DNA of 63,410 bases from Clostridia bacterium (GCA_017398825.1 JAFQEV010000046.1:1-63410), one strand, 5' to 3'. Numbered from the stretch's first letter, positions 1-8,940 are shown. Notes: a model not told the origin generated them from the letters alone. Made by a program: numbers and translations.

Positions 1-72
1 ACTAACCTTTTTGGTCAACGAAGTCTATCACTCGAGCAGAAACGACGCATAATGCCCAAAATAACGGTTTAA
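1..72 (+). repeat. Type A interspersed repeat, right part only (cut by window edge)
   Basis: This is the right half of the window's main repeat family. It contains the conserved loop text AACCTTTTTGGTC, the GAGCAGAAACGA segment, and the right end TAACGGTTTAA. The left half lies outside the window. The stretch CGCATAATGCCCAAAATAACG matches the type A2 right arm seen in complete copies. A full copy follows after about 4 bp. Confidence 0.8.
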
Positions 73-76
73 ATAC

Positions 77-198
77 TAAGACGTTAGTTGCAAGCAAGAC
101 AAGGCTCGCGACGTGTTTTGGATGAGACTAACCTTTTTGGTTGTCGAAGTCAAAACACTAAGCAGAAACGCAGTATTGCGACGCAAATAACGGCTTAA
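77..198 (+). repeat. Type A1 interspersed structured repeat, full copy, abutting purF stop
   Basis: Full 122 bp copy. The left end TAAGACGTTAGTTGC pairs with the right end GCAAATAACGGCTTA. Inside it, GTGTTTTG pairs with CAAAACAC, and a tip stem AACC-TTTTT-GGTT follows. The terminal TTA on the plus strand is the purF stop codon (TAA on the minus strand), so the repeat begins exactly where translation of purF ends. In purF mRNA it would be the first 3'UTR element. Confidence 0.85.
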
Positions 199-1619
199 TC
201 CTTGCCGTTCCAACAATAAGTACACAACTTGCACCTATCTATACCTATTGATTTGCAAAGCCCTTCGAGAGACTGGAAGTCTATAGTTTTGCAATGGAAT
301 TTTTCAGCCATTTTCTTTCTGAGGTTTTTACCGCGTTCGGTCTTTCCGTCAGCGTATTCGGGGATATATTTTAAACCCTCTTCGCCCTCAAGCTCAACTA
401 TTATGCTCCTTGCAATAAGTTCCATTTCGTTGGTGGAACGTGTAAAGTTTAAATACTTACAGCTATAGAAGATAGGTGGACAAGCCGAACGAATATGAAC
501 TTCTTTCGCTCCGTTTTCATAGAGGAAATCAACAGTCCCTTTAAGCTGAGTTCCTCTAACGATAGAATCGTCAACAAACAAGAGGTTCTTTCCGTCGATA
601 AAATGTTCTACGGGGAGTAACTTTGCCTTTGCAACCTTATTTCTTTCAGATTGCTTAGCAGGAGTAAAGCTCCTCGACCAAGTAGGCGTGTATTTTATAA
701 AGGGGCGAGCAAAGGGAATTTTGCTCTCTCTTGCATAACCTATAGCGTGGGGTGTGCCGGAATCTGGAACGCCCGCAACGTAATCTATGTTGTAATTTTT
801 AATTTCCTCAAGTTCGTCACTTGCCATAATCTCGCCGTTTCTGTAGCGAGAATATTCTACGTTAACGCCCTCATAGCAAGAGGCAGGGTATCCATAATAC
901 GTCCAAAGAAAAGAGCAAACCTTCATTTCTTTTTGAGGCTCAACTAAAACGTTAACCCCGTCAGCCGTCAATTCAACGACCTCACCAGGACCTAAATCGC
1001 GCTCGATTTTATATCCGAGCTTGTAAGCGGCAAAGGATTCAAAGGTAACGCAGTATCCGTCCTCCCCGCGACCAACGAGTACGGGTATTCTACCAAACTT
1101 ATCGCGTGCGGCAATGATGTTGCCGTTGTCTAATAAAATTAAGATGGACGCAGCTCCGTCAATAACGCTTTGAGCAAACTTAATGCCCTCGGCAAAACTG
1201 TCTTTGTGATTTATGAGTGCGGTAACGAGCTCGGTGAGGTTCACCTTGCTACCCGAAAGCGTATCAAAATGCCCACCATACTCGTCGAGATACTCTTTGA
1301 TAAGTTCTTCCGCATTGTTGATTTTGCCTATTATGCAAATGGCGTACTTGCCGAGCTTTGAACGGATAAGAAGTGGTTGAGGGTCGGAATCGCTTATACA
1401 ACCGATAGCCGAACAACCCGACATATCATCAAAAATATCTGCAAACTTAGTTCTAAAGGGAGAATTTTCAATGTTGTGAATTTCCCTTTGAAGCCCGTCT
1501 TCTTCGTTGTATGCAGCAATACCACCGCGTTTAACACCTAGGTGTGAGTGGTAATCAGTTCCGTAAAACACCGACGATATAACATCCGTTTTACCAACTG
1601 CCCCGAAAAAGCCTCCCAT
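195..1619 (-). CDS. purF: Amidophosphoribosyltransferase-like protein (PurF), catalytic Cys absent
   Basis: The 474-residue product matches PurF, which makes 5-phosphoribosylamine from PRPP in the first committed purine step. An N-terminal class II glutamine amidotransferase-like domain spans about residues 1-230. A phosphoribosyltransferase domain follows, with the PRPP loop LLFVDDSIVRGTQLK at about 346-360. Cys235, Cys380, Cys463 and Cys466 sit where B. subtilis PurF binds its [4Fe-4S] cluster. The oddity is the N-terminus MGGFFGAVG: ordinary PurF starts MCG, and that Cys is the glutaminase nucleophile, here Gly. The enzyme may therefore use free ammonia or another amide donor. The start follows a GGAGG box. 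It is the last gene of purE-purC-purF and its stop overlaps a repeat. Confidence 0.88.
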   Translation of the reverse strand: MGGFFGAVGKTDVISSVFYGTDYHSHLGVKRGGIAAYNEEDGLQREIHNIENSPFRTKFADIFDDMSGCSAIGCISDSDPQPLLIRSKLGKYAICIIGKINNAEELIKEYLDEYGGHFDTLSGSKVNLTELVTALINHKDSFAEGIKFAQSVIDGAASILILLDNGNIIAARDKFGRIPVLVGRGEDGYCVTFESFAAYKLGYKIERDLGPGEVVELTADGVNVLVEPQKEMKVCSFLWTYYGYPASCYEGVNVEYSRYRNGEIMASDELEEIKNYNIDYVAGVPDSGTPHAIGYARESKIPFARPFIKYTPTWSRSFTPAKQSERNKVAKAKLLPVEHFIDGKNLLFVDDSIVRGTQLKGTVDFLYENGAKEVHIRSACPPIFYSCKYLNFTRSTNEMELIARSIIVELEGEEGLKYIPEYADGKTERGKNLRKKMAEKFHCKTIDFQSLEGLCKSIGIDRCKLCTYCWNGKD

Positions 1620-1647
1620 TTTAGTTCCTCCTTTTTAAACTCAAGCC

Positions 1648-2334
1648 TTATGCGAAAAATAATTTAGATAAAGTCATCGGGTCGATATACTTACCGTCTT
1701 TGTAAACTCTCATATTGCCGGACGCAATCTCGTCAATAAGCATAACTTGACCGTCTTTATCATAACCGAATTCAAACTTGATATCGTAAAGGATAAGTCC
1801 TTTCTCCTTAAGGTCGTCAGCTACGATTTTGGTAATTTTTTGGGTCATAACCTTAACGTCTTCATACTGAGCGTCAGTCATAACACCAAGAGCAATAAGC
1901 CCGTCCTTAGTAACTAACGGATCGCCCTTCTCGTCGTTTTTAAAGGTGGTCTCAACGTATGCGGGAAGATCAGCACCCTCTTCGATGTAATCGCTATAAC
2001 GGCGCAAGAAACTACCAACCGCTTTGTGACGGCAAATTACCTCTAAGCCCTTTCCGAACGGCTTTGCAGGTAAAACCTCCATAGTAGTGTCGTCAAGATT
2101 AGCGGATACGTAGTGAGTTTTAATACCTGCGGCATTTACTTTTTCAAAGAAGTAGATGGACATACGAAGATTAACGTCACCAACACCGTCAATAGTCAAA
2201 CCAACGGAGTTTTCACCCGGGTCAAACACGCCGTCCTTACCCGTGCAGTCATCTTTAAACTTTAATAAGTAGTTGCCATTTTCAAGTGCATATACGTTTT
2301 TGGTCTTACCGGTATAAACAAGTTTGTTTTCCAT
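1648..2334 (-). CDS. purC: Phosphoribosylaminoimidazole-succinocarboxamide synthase (SAICAR synthase)
   Basis: The 228-residue product matches PurC in full length. This enzyme joins aspartate to CAIR using ATP to give SAICAR in purine synthesis. The N-terminal [10 protein letters not shown] and central [14 protein letters not shown] motifs are typical, as is the C-terminal [18 protein letters not shown] segment. It lies between purE and purF with short gaps and is read from the ZTP-riboswitch promoter upstream of purE. Nothing looks truncated. Confidence 0.96.
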   Translation of the reverse strand: MENKLVYTGKTKNVYALENGNYLLKFKDDCTGKDGVFDPGENSVGLTIDGVGDVNLRMSIYFFEKVNAAGIKTHYVSANLDDTTMEVLPAKPFGKGLEVICRHKAVGSFLRRYSDYIEEGADLPAYVETTFKNDEKGDPLVTKDGLIALGVMTDAQYEDVKVMTQKITKIVADDLKEKGLILYDIKFEFGYDKDGQVMLIDEIASGNMRVYKDGKYIDPMTLSKLFFA

Positions 2335-2373
2335 AAATATTTCTCCTTAATTTAAAAATTTAAATAAAATTTA

Positions 2374-2865
2374 TTAGTTAAAAGTTTCAACAACTTTAGC
2401 GTCCTTTTCCAAAGCTTTAACTCTATCGCTCTGTTTTTTATCCTCAAGTTTTTTAGCTAAGCCGTCATCAGATAAAGCAAGCATCTGAACGGCAAGTAAA
2501 GCCGCGTTGCCAGCGCCGTTTATCGCCACCGTTGCAACGGGAACTCCCGTGGGCATTTGAACTGTTGATAAGAGTGCATCCATTCCGTCAAGCGCGGAGG
2601 ACTTGCAAGGAATTCCTATTACTGGAAGAGTCGTTCTTGCAGCAAGCGCGCCAGCGAGGTGAGCCGCCATACCAGCTGCGGCGATTATTACGCCAAAGCC
2701 GTTTTGCTTAGCAGATTGAGCAAACGCACCAGCCTCTTCAGGCGTTCTGTGTGCGGAATACACGTGAACCTCGAACGGAACACCGAAATCTTTGAGTACG
2801 TTTACAGCTTTTTCAACGATAGGTAAATCGCTATCGCTACCCATTATAATTGCTACTTTTTTCAT
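2374..2865 (-). CDS. purE: N5-carboxyaminoimidazole ribonucleotide mutase
   Basis: The 163-residue class I PurE converts N5-CAIR to CAIR. The N-terminal [12 protein letters not shown] motif and the SAHRTPE motif with the active-site His are present, followed by the [10 protein letters not shown] glycine-rich loop. It is the first gene of the minus-strand purE-purC-purF operon. The 5'UTR of roughly 190 nt carries a ZTP riboswitch, so expression should rise when ZMP/ZTP accumulates during 10-formyl-THF shortage. Confidence 0.96.
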   Translation of the reverse strand: MKKVAIIMGSDSDLPIVEKAVNVLKDFGVPFEVHVYSAHRTPEEAGAFAQSAKQNGFGVIIAAAGMAAHLAGALAARTTLPVIGIPCKSSALDGMDALLSTVQMPTGVPVATVAINGAGNAALLAVQMLALSDDGLAKKLEDKKQSDRVKALEKDAKVVETFN

Positions 2866-2946
2866 AAAATCTCCTTAAAACTCATATTAAATCCGCGTTA
2901 AAAAAATAAAAATGAGCGTAACTATCCTTTTACAGATGAAAAAGAA

Positions 2947-3037
2947 GTACGCCCAGACGGTCGGCTCAATCAAACGATTGTTAACATTTCTGCTCCACTA
3001 TGGTAAACCATAATTATCCGTCAGTAACAGAAACTCC
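2947..3037 (-). ncRNA. ZTP (pfl) riboswitch upstream of purE
   Basis: Read on the minus strand, the leader has TTTCTGTTACTGACGGATA, a short hairpin ATGGTTTACCAT, then GGAGCAGAAA, and about 25 nt later GCCGACCGTCTGGGC. These match the two conserved halves of the ZTP riboswitch (GUGACUGGCGG...GGGAGC and CCGACCGCCUGGGC). TTTCTG pairs with CAGAAA as the closing stem. A run CTTCTTTTTC follows the second half directly, which suggests transcription termination control. Placement in front of purE fits the known regulon. Confidence 0.88.
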
Positions 3038-3065
3038 GAATAGATATTAATAATTATTTGTAATA

Positions 3066-3094
3066 ATTATAGCATATCCTCCCCCTTTTTACAA
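3066..3094 (-). promoter_or_regulatory. Sigma-A-type promoter for purECF
   Basis: On the minus strand there is TTGTAA (-35), a 17 bp spacer and a perfect TATAAT (-10). Transcription would start near 3058, just upstream of the ZTP aptamer. Confidence 0.75.
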
Positions 3095-3163
3095 GCATTT
3101 TAACACCATAATTAAAATTTTTTGGTCGCTTGAAATTTTACGCTGTTTTTTATAAAAACACTA

Positions 3164-3192
3164 TTGACAAGCAAATTTAATAGGTATATAAT
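3164..3192 (+). promoter_or_regulatory. Consensus sigma-A promoter for the 3242 gene
   Basis: A perfect TTGACA, a 17 bp spacer and a perfect TATAAT are present. A Shine-Dalgarno (AAAGGAGA) follows about 40 nt later before the ATG at 3242. This is one of the closest matches to consensus in the window and suggests strong expression. Confidence 0.85.
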
Positions 3193-3241
3193 TGTTGTAC
3201 AAAATATGTGTGATAAAACACAAATATAAAGGAGATTTATA

Positions 3242-4060
3242 ATGACTACTTTAAAAGATAAATTATGGCTTTGGGCTCACCCGGAAGGAAAGTATTACAA
3301 CGAGTACGGCAACACCGAACTTTCTCGTATGACACCGCTTGAAGGCGCAATGCTACTTGATTGTACCGGTCTTTTCATGGTTCCTGCCGGTACTAAGGTA
3401 AACCGCCGTCAATACAACATTTCTTTCAAGCCCATGCAAAGAGTTGGCTGGGACTTGCTTAGAGATAACGACGGTGTATCGTTAAAAGGCGCTGGCGTAA
3501 ACCCTGAGTTTGCTCAGGAACTCGTTGAAGAAGCTAAGGAATTTAAGAATATTACTTGCGGTGTTTTCGATGACTTTATCGCAGGCGGAAGATACAAGAA
3601 CTTCCCCATTGAAAACATTAGAAAAACCGCTGATATCTTACACAACAACTGTGACCGCCGTTTAGATATGTGGATGGTTTTATACATCGACGAGTTTGGC
3701 GTTGACGAGGAAAAGGATAAAGAGTTCTGGCCATACATTGAGCCGTTTGACGGCATTATGCTTTGGACCATGGGCGAATCTAACCTTTGGAAGTTTGAAG
3801 AGAGATTTAAAATTTATAAGGAAAAGACGGAAGGCAAGAAGAGAATTCTCGGACTTTATCTTTACAATTTTGGCGACAATAAAAAGGCTGACCCCAAGGA
3901 AGTTGCTTGGCAACTTGACAGATACTACGAACTTCTCAAGAATAAAGAAGTTGACGGTATATGCCTTCACACCAACACTATGGCTGACCTTGATCACGAG
4001 GGCTATAAAGTTTGCCTCGAATGGCTTGAAAAACACGCTAACGACGTTTTACCCGATTAA
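3242..4060 (+). CDS. Unknown protein, probably TIM-barrel-like
   Basis: I do not recognise this 272-residue family. It has no signal peptide or membrane segment and is rich in aromatic residues (MDLWMV-like runs, FDGIMLWTMGESNLWKF). The alternating hydrophobic strands ending in acidic residues (MWMVLYIDEFGVD, RILGLYLYNFGDN, VDGICLHTNTMADLD) resemble barrel strands in glycoside hydrolase-like proteins, but no catalytic pair can be assigned. It is monocistronic, read from a consensus promoter with a strong ribosome site, and closed by a bidirectional terminator, so it is likely a well-expressed cytoplasmic protein. Confidence 0.7.
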   Translation: MTTLKDKLWLWAHPEGKYYNEYGNTELSRMTPLEGAMLLDCTGLFMVPAGTKVNRRQYNISFKPMQRVGWDLLRDNDGVSLKGAGVNPEFAQELVEEAKEFKNITCGVFDDFIAGGRYKNFPIENIRKTADILHNNCDRRLDMWMVLYIDEFGVDEEKDKEFWPYIEPFDGIMLWTMGESNLWKFEERFKIYKEKTEGKKRILGLYLYNFGDNKKADPKEVAWQLDRYYELLKNKEVDGICLHTNTMADLDHEGYKVCLEWLEKHANDVLPD

Positions 4061-4070
4061 TTAAACAAAC

Positions 4071-4099
4071 AAAAAAGCACGGTCTAACCGTGCTTTTTT
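4071..4099. terminator. Bidirectional intrinsic terminator
   Basis: AAAAAAGCACGGT pairs with ACCGTGCTTTTTT around a CTA loop. The A-run on one side and T-run on the other allow it to end both the 3242 gene (+) and the hydrogenase gene (-). Confidence 0.9.
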
Positions 4100-4107
4100 A
4101 TTGCCGA

Positions 4108-5628
4108 TTACGGCAAGTCTATCTCGTATAAATCTTTTGGAGGAATAGGCTTTGTTGATGTGCTAACAACCTTTTCAACCTCGCCCGTTGCCTTGGCTAT
4201 AGAAATGTTCGTTCCAGCGCCCGCAACGCAACCGCCGGGGCAACCCATGCCCTCTATCAAGCACCCGTTCTTCTTGCCTGCCTTTGCAAGAAGGAGCATT
4301 TTTTTACATTCTTCTAAGCCCTCTGCGTGCTCTATTTTAACCTCAACGCCGGGGTAATATTCCTTAACGCATTTTTCAATAGCGCTCGCAACGCCACCCG
4401 CTATGGCGTAGCCTCTACCTGCGCCAGTCGCCTCGTGAATAGACCTTTCGCCTCTATACTTTTCAAAGTCGATTTCCCTCGCCTCGAAAATACCGGAAAG
4501 CTCTTCAAAGGTGATAACGAAATCAACGTCACTCCTAACACTCATGCGCGACGCCTCGAGCTTTTTAGCAGCGCAAGGTCCTATAAATACAACCCTTGCC
4601 TCAGGAGTTTTTTGCTTTATCTTTCTCGCAGTTGCAACCATGGGAGTGAGCGCTTGCGAAACTTGGTCGATAAGAGTTGGGAATTGCTTTTTTGCAAGCA
4701 TCGCCCAGCTGGGACAGCACGAAGTTAAAAGGAATGGAAGTTTCCCTGATACAACCTCGTTAACGTAGGCGTGAGCCTCCGTTGAGCATGCGAAATCCGC
4801 ACCGCTTGCAACTTCGTGAACCTCTTTAAAGCCAAGGTCTAAAAGCGCGCCCTTTATCATTGCGATAGTAACGTCACCACCAAACTGACCAACGATTGCA
4901 GGTGCAATTTCAGCAACAACGTAATCGCCTTTTTTAATGGCTTGTATCATTTGGAAAATTTGAGATTTATCGGCAATAGCCGCAAACGGACAGCTTACCA
5001 TGCATTGCCCACAACCCAAGCACTTGTCGTTATCTATCTTAGCTCTACCAAGTTCGTCGGTAGTGATTGCTTTTATGCCACAAGCGGAGGAACAGGGGCG
5101 AACCTTATGCGCAATAGCGTCGTACGGGCAAGCTTTCTTACACTTTCCACAATGAACGCATTTTTCTTGGTCTATAACCGCCCTGCCGTCAACAAAGGAG
5201 ATTGCGTCTTTAGGGCAAGCTGCAACGCAAGCTTTAGCAACGCAATTTCTACATTGATCGGAAACCTCGTAAACGTTATCCTTGCACTTATCGCAAGCAG
5301 AAGGTATTACCTGCATCAAGGGTGGCTCGTAGTACTTATCGGAAATATTACTGTTGTCCAAGCCATCGGTAATATGCACGGGCTTATCCGACGGGCGTAA
5401 ACTCATGCCCATAGCAAGCCTTACGCGCTCCGACGCAATCGCTCTTTCACGATAAATACTCTCGAAAAAACGAGGAATTTCAGTCGGCGTTATCTTGTAG
5501 GGAATTGCCTCGATAGCGTCGTTTATTTTTTCGGGCGCGGTATCATACGCAACCCTCGCAACCTCGCGAAATACCTCGCGCCTTAATTTTTTAACGGAGG
5601 TGGGAAGTTCTCTAAGTTGTCCTGCCAT
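4108..5628 (-). CDS. [FeFe]-hydrogenase, group B-like monomeric type
   Basis: The 506-residue protein catalyses H2 evolution or uptake, or may act as an H2 sensor. An N-terminal region of about 100 residues is followed by Cys-rich ferredoxin motifs at about 126-138, 157-167 and 203-213, each giving [4Fe-4S] ligands. The H-cluster domain then shows TSCCPSW (302-308), GPCAAKK (350-356) and GMGCPGGCVAG (460-470). TSCCPSW and GPCAAKK differ from group A (TSCCPGW, MPCxxKK) and point to group B. No maturase genes lie in the window. It is monocistronic, from a promoter at 5660-5688. Electron donor is likely ferredoxin, by inference. Confidence 0.9.
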   Translation of the reverse strand: MAGQLRELPTSVKKLRREVFREVARVAYDTAPEKINDAIEAIPYKITPTEIPRFFESIYRERAIASERVRLAMGMSLRPSDKPVHITDGLDNSNISDKYYEPPLMQVIPSACDKCKDNVYEVSDQCRNCVAKACVAACPKDAISFVDGRAVIDQEKCVHCGKCKKACPYDAIAHKVRPCSSACGIKAITTDELGRAKIDNDKCLGCGQCMVSCPFAAIADKSQIFQMIQAIKKGDYVVAEIAPAIVGQFGGDVTIAMIKGALLDLGFKEVHEVASGADFACSTEAHAYVNEVVSGKLPFLLTSCCPSWAMLAKKQFPTLIDQVSQALTPMVATARKIKQKTPEARVVFIGPCAAKKLEASRMSVRSDVDFVITFEELSGIFEAREIDFEKYRGERSIHEATGAGRGYAIAGGVASAIEKCVKEYYPGVEVKIEHAEGLEECKKMLLLAKAGKKNGCLIEGMGCPGGCVAGAGTNISIAKATGEVEKVVSTSTKPIPPKDLYEIDLP

Positions 5629-5659
5629 TGTTTTATCCTTTAATAGTTTAGTCTTAGTT

Positions 5660-5688
5660 ATTATAACAAATATTAAGCCATTTGTAAA
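5660..5688 (-). promoter_or_regulatory. Promoter of the hydrogenase gene
   Basis: The minus strand reads TTTACA, 17 bp, TATAAT. The ATG is about 30 nt downstream, after AAAGGATA. Confidence 0.75.
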
Positions 5689-5691
5689 CGA

Positions 5692-6345
5692 TTACAAGAG
5701 GTGGGAAAGCAAAAGTTTTCTCATCTTCTCATTGCCATAATACTCTCTTGGAAATTCATCTTCAATTAGCGTATCAAACGCTATTTTGCCCTGCTTTATA
5801 ACGAGCACTCGCTCGGCAAGAAGTAGAGCCTCTTCAATATCGTGCGTTACGAAAATCACCGTTTGCTTTTTCTCTTTCCAAATAGATATAAAATCGTTTA
5901 TAAGCGACAGCTTTAAGCCTATATCTAAAGAGGAAAACGGCTCGTCCATCAAAATGGTATTAGACGGATAGTAAAGGGCGCGCAAAAAGTTAATCCTCTG
6001 CCTCTCGCCACCCGAAAGAGATTTGGGATATTCGTTCATTTTATCAAGCATGTTAAGGCTTTTTAGTCCACTTAAAATATCACTATCCGATAAGCCTACG
6101 AGCGAGAGGTTTTTATAAACGGTAATTCCATCTATAAGCCTTGGTTCTTGGAATACGAAAGACGGGCTTTCCCCCTCGATTATACCCTCGTAATCTTTAA
6201 GGTTTGCAATGCACTTAAGTAACGTAGTTTTGCCAGCGCCGGAATGCCCGAGAACGCAGGTGATTTGCCCTTCTTTGAACTCAACGTTTAAGTTATCTAA
6301 AACCTTTTTATCGCCGTATACGGCGGTCAAATTATCAATTTTCAT
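5692..6345 (-). CDS. ABC transporter ATP-binding protein (SsuB/TauB/ThiZ-like)
   Basis: The 217-residue ATPase has Walker A GHSGAGKTTLLK (about 33-44), Q-loop SFVFQEPRL, signature LSGGERQR, Walker B TILMDEP and the H-loop VTHDIEEA. It overlaps the permease gene by 4 bp and is the last gene of a four-gene minus-strand operon (deacetylase, binding lipoprotein, permease, ATPase). The family imports sulfonates, taurine or thiamine precursors. No riboswitch was seen, so the substrate is unassigned. Confidence 0.9.
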   Translation of the reverse strand: MKIDNLTAVYGDKKVLDNLNVEFKEGQITCVLGHSGAGKTTLLKCIANLKDYEGIIEGESPSFVFQEPRLIDGITVYKNLSLVGLSDSDILSGLKSLNMLDKMNEYPKSLSGGERQRINFLRALYYPSNTILMDEPFSSLDIGLKLSLINDFISIWKEKKQTVIFVTHDIEEALLLAERVLVIKQGKIAFDTLIEDEFPREYYGNEKMRKLLLSHLL

Positions 6346-7085
6346 CTCAATCTCTTACCCGCCTTTTCAAATGCAAATTTTCCGATAACTTCAATGATTA
6401 TGCCTATTATACAAACTGCGATAGCAAGGGCGAAAAGCATAGTTGGGCTATAGATGCTCGCCTCGTACATTAACCCCCCGATACTGCCGTAAACACTCGC
6501 TAAAATCTCCGCCGAAACGGTAAGCTTTATTCCAAACGATAACGCCGATGAAACGTCTAAACAAAGGGGTGGCAAAACGCTTGGCAAATACAAGTTGAAA
6601 ACCTGTTTTTTAAAGGGAACTTTATACACCTTGCACATCTCTATTTGCTCTTTAGAAACGGCTGAAATCGCCGAATAAACGCCCGTGTGTAAAAGGGGAA
6701 ACAGCGTTAAAAAACACACTGCCACAGGCGCGGTGGTACGGCTTACTGAAAGCACTAAAATTACGAGCAAAATCGCAAGTGTAGGAAGACTTCTAAGCAC
6801 GGCAATCACCACGTTAAACACCCCTGCAAAAGCGCTAAATTTACAGCTTAAAACTGCCGTTATAACCGCTAATATAAACGATATTATAAATGCGATTATA
6901 ACCCTTAAAAGCGTGTTGAAAAGCGCCGAGTAAAAATACCCTTTTGTAAACAACAAAAGTGCCTCCTTAATAGTTTTTAAGGGAGACGGAATTACCACTT
7001 GGTTTTTAACCGTTATATATAAAATTAACCAGGTGGCGAAAATAAAGAGTATTCCGCCGAGCGAGTACGCCGTCTTTTTAGCCAT
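6342..7085 (-). CDS. ABC transporter permease (BPD_transp_1 family)
   Basis: The 247-residue protein has about six hydrophobic segments, starting with residues 8-28. The EAA-loop region lies near VSKEQIEMCKVYKVPFKKQ, which contacts the ATPase. It resembles SsuC/TauC/ThiX-type permeases. It starts where the binding-protein gene ends and overlaps the ATPase start, so the three are probably translated together. Confidence 0.9.
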   Translation of the reverse strand: MAKKTAYSLGGILFIFATWLILYITVKNQVVIPSPLKTIKEALLLFTKGYFYSALFNTLLRVIIAFIISFILAVITAVLSCKFSAFAGVFNVVIAVLRSLPTLAILLVILVLSVSRTTAPVAVCFLTLFPLLHTGVYSAISAVSKEQIEMCKVYKVPFKKQVFNLYLPSVLPPLCLDVSSALSFGIKLTVSAEILASVYGSIGGLMYEASIYSPTMLFALAIAVCIIGIIIEVIGKFAFEKAGKRLR

Positions 7086-8059
7086 TAAAACGCTCCCGTA
7101 TAGAAAAACTTTTCTTCAAAAACGTTAACCGCGCTAAAGTTAACCGTTTTTACCCTTTGTAAAAACTCTATCACCTTAGATTTACAATTTGGCGAGGAAA
7201 CAAAGTTAATATTTGCCCTCTCAATCGCTTTTTCGGTAAAGTTGTTTTGATTGTACGTAGGCGTTAAGCCGTTTTCTAAATTACCGTTTATAAGGGAAAA
7301 GATTTTAGTTTTGTTTTCAATCTTTAAAAATTCACCGCTATAACTTAAAGCGTTAACTATTGATTTTACCTTTCCAAAATTGTCAGAAATTACGCTCTTT
7401 TTGGCAACTAACATCGCTTGAGGAAAACTGTTACCCTCATAGAGAGAATGCAAACTTCCAAAAAAATTCAAGCCCAAATCTCTCGCTTTTCCGTCCGCCA
7501 CGGGCGACGGGGCAAGATAATATTCACACGAAAGCTGACCTATCTCGGTTGGCTTTATCGCAAGCAAATTAACCTTATCGCTATCGGCAGTTTCACCGTT
7601 TATAAGCTCTTTATAGGAAATTCCAAGCTCAGATAACGCCACTTTTAATGCAAGCCCAGGTATATTAGGTAACTGAACAACGCCTATAGTTTTACCTATT
7701 GCGCCACTTAAATTTTCGCGAGTGAGAGTTTCTTCACCCTCGCTTAAAAAATAAAAATTGCCGTGCGTTACAACGCCGAGCGCTTGATACACATCACCAC
7801 TACCTAAGTATAAAGACGCCACGTTTATAGGAACGATAGCAACGTCTGCAACGGGGCTTTCACCCGTAACCTTAGCCTTTATAACCTCCGCTCCAACAAC
7901 GTTAAAATCAACGCCGTCAACGGTTTCCATAGCGTAAGACAAGGCGAGCGCAGGCGCGCCGTCAGGCGCGTAAACACTTAAATTTTCCCCGCCTTGTTTA
8001 CAAGCGGGGAAACAAAAAATACATATAATTAAAGTCAAAATTGATATTAGTTTTTTCAT
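7085..8059 (-). CDS. ABC transporter substrate-binding lipoprotein
   Basis: The 324-residue protein begins with a lipoprotein signal, MKKLISILTLIICIFCFPAC, with the acylated Cys at residue 20. The mature part resembles the NMT1/SsuA-like type II periplasmic binding fold (YAPDGAPALALSYAM, VADVAIVPINVASLYL, GKTIGVVQLPNIPG). The start codon overlaps the stop of the upstream deacetylase gene by one base. Together with the permease and ATPase it forms a complete importer with unknown ligand. Confidence 0.88.
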   Translation of the reverse strand: MKKLISILTLIICIFCFPACKQGGENLSVYAPDGAPALALSYAMETVDGVDFNVVGAEVIKAKVTGESPVADVAIVPINVASLYLGSGDVYQALGVVTHGNFYFLSEGEETLTRENLSGAIGKTIGVVQLPNIPGLALKVALSELGISYKELINGETADSDKVNLLAIKPTEIGQLSCEYYLAPSPVADGKARDLGLNFFGSLHSLYEGNSFPQAMLVAKKSVISDNFGKVKSIVNALSYSGEFLKIENKTKIFSLINGNLENGLTPTYNQNNFTEKAIERANINFVSSPNCKSKVIEFLQRVKTVNFSAVNVFEEKFFYTGAF

Positions 8060-8850
8060 TATAGTAAAGTTAAACCGGGTTTAAACTCAACCGCTTTTCC
8101 ATCAACGGTGGCATAAACTGATATGCACGACGGATTGTATACTGATTTTTCTCCATGAGAGATTTTAAGCTGTTTTATAGCAGTTAAATACTCGTAAAGC
8201 TCGATGTTCGTTGCATACCAAATGGTGTTATCTTCCTTTAAAATTTCGAGCGTTTCGGTTAACGCGTTCCAGTTGCCCTTGCGCTCAAAATCGTGGCTGT
8301 GCCCCCACACGTAAAAGACGGGGAGTTTGCCGTACGATGTGAGTTTGATAAAGTTCTTAGCATCCCCCACAGCATTGTCATGATGGCAAGTGCCAGACCA
8401 AAGCAAGAAGTTTTCGGGGTGAGCAAAAGTTCTAAGCTGAGCGGCAGTACGTGCGTAGCTTACGCCTAAGCCCTTTAAAAGCGCTAAGAGTTCATCGTTG
8501 TACTTTCCGTTTGGATACGCGTAGCCCCTAACCGATTTGCCGATTATATCTTCAAGGTCGTTTTTACACTCAACCACCTCGGATACCATTTGGTCAATAG
8601 GAATTCTCTCATTCCAAAGATGATGCTTTGTGTGATTTGCAATCTCGTGAGTTTTAGAAATTTCTAAAACGTCCGCTTTATTTAAAAAATTATCGCTCGC
8701 ATCTATCCAAGCGCTAACGAGATTAAACGTAGCTTTTACGCCGTACTTATCAAACGTGTCTACAAGGCGTAAATCGTTTTTCGACCCGTCGTCATAAGAA
8801 AAGGTTACCGCTTTAGTTTTTCCGTTGGGATATAAATCAAATATAATCAT
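8059..8850 (-). CDS. Polysaccharide deacetylase family protein
   Basis: The 263-residue protein carries the NodB-like motifs VTFSYDDGSKND (motif 1 with the DD metal/base pair) and ANHTKHH (motif 2 HxxxH), followed by VRGYAYPNGKYND and a late YVWGHSHDFE. The family removes N- or O-acetyl groups from polysaccharides. No signal peptide is visible, so a cytoplasmic substrate is likely. It leads the ABC operon. Its -10 box is only 6 nt from the ATG with no Shine-Dalgarno, so the mRNA is probably leaderless. Confidence 0.85.
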   Translation of the reverse strand: MIIFDLYPNGKTKAVTFSYDDGSKNDLRLVDTFDKYGVKATFNLVSAWIDASDNFLNKADVLEISKTHEIANHTKHHLWNERIPIDQMVSEVVECKNDLEDIIGKSVRGYAYPNGKYNDELLALLKGLGVSYARTAAQLRTFAHPENFLLWSGTCHHDNAVGDAKNFIKLTSYGKLPVFYVWGHSHDFERKGNWNALTETLEILKEDNTIWYATNIELYEYLTAIKQLKISHGEKSVYNPSCISVYATVDGKAVEFKPGLTLL

Positions 8851-8856
8851 AATTAA

Positions 8857-8885
8857 ATTTTAACATTTTAGCACGATAATTACAA
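8857..8885 (-). promoter_or_regulatory. Promoter of the deacetylase-ABC operon, predicted leaderless
   Basis: The minus strand reads TTGTAA, 17 bp, TAAAAT, then 6 nt (TTAATT) and the ATG. Transcription would begin at or beside the start codon. Confidence 0.65.
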
Positions 8886-8940
8886 TCGTTTAGCAAAAAT
8901 TATCCTTGTATTTTTTCACTTTGCTTTTGTACAAAATCAC

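Noticed and set aside
651..1361. Long frames opposite purF and other genes
   Set aside because: They run antisense to well-supported genes and show no protein-like sequence.
7085..8850. Thiamine (TPP) riboswitch before the ABC operon
   Set aside because: The promoter lies 6 nt before the first gene, so there is no leader that could hold one.
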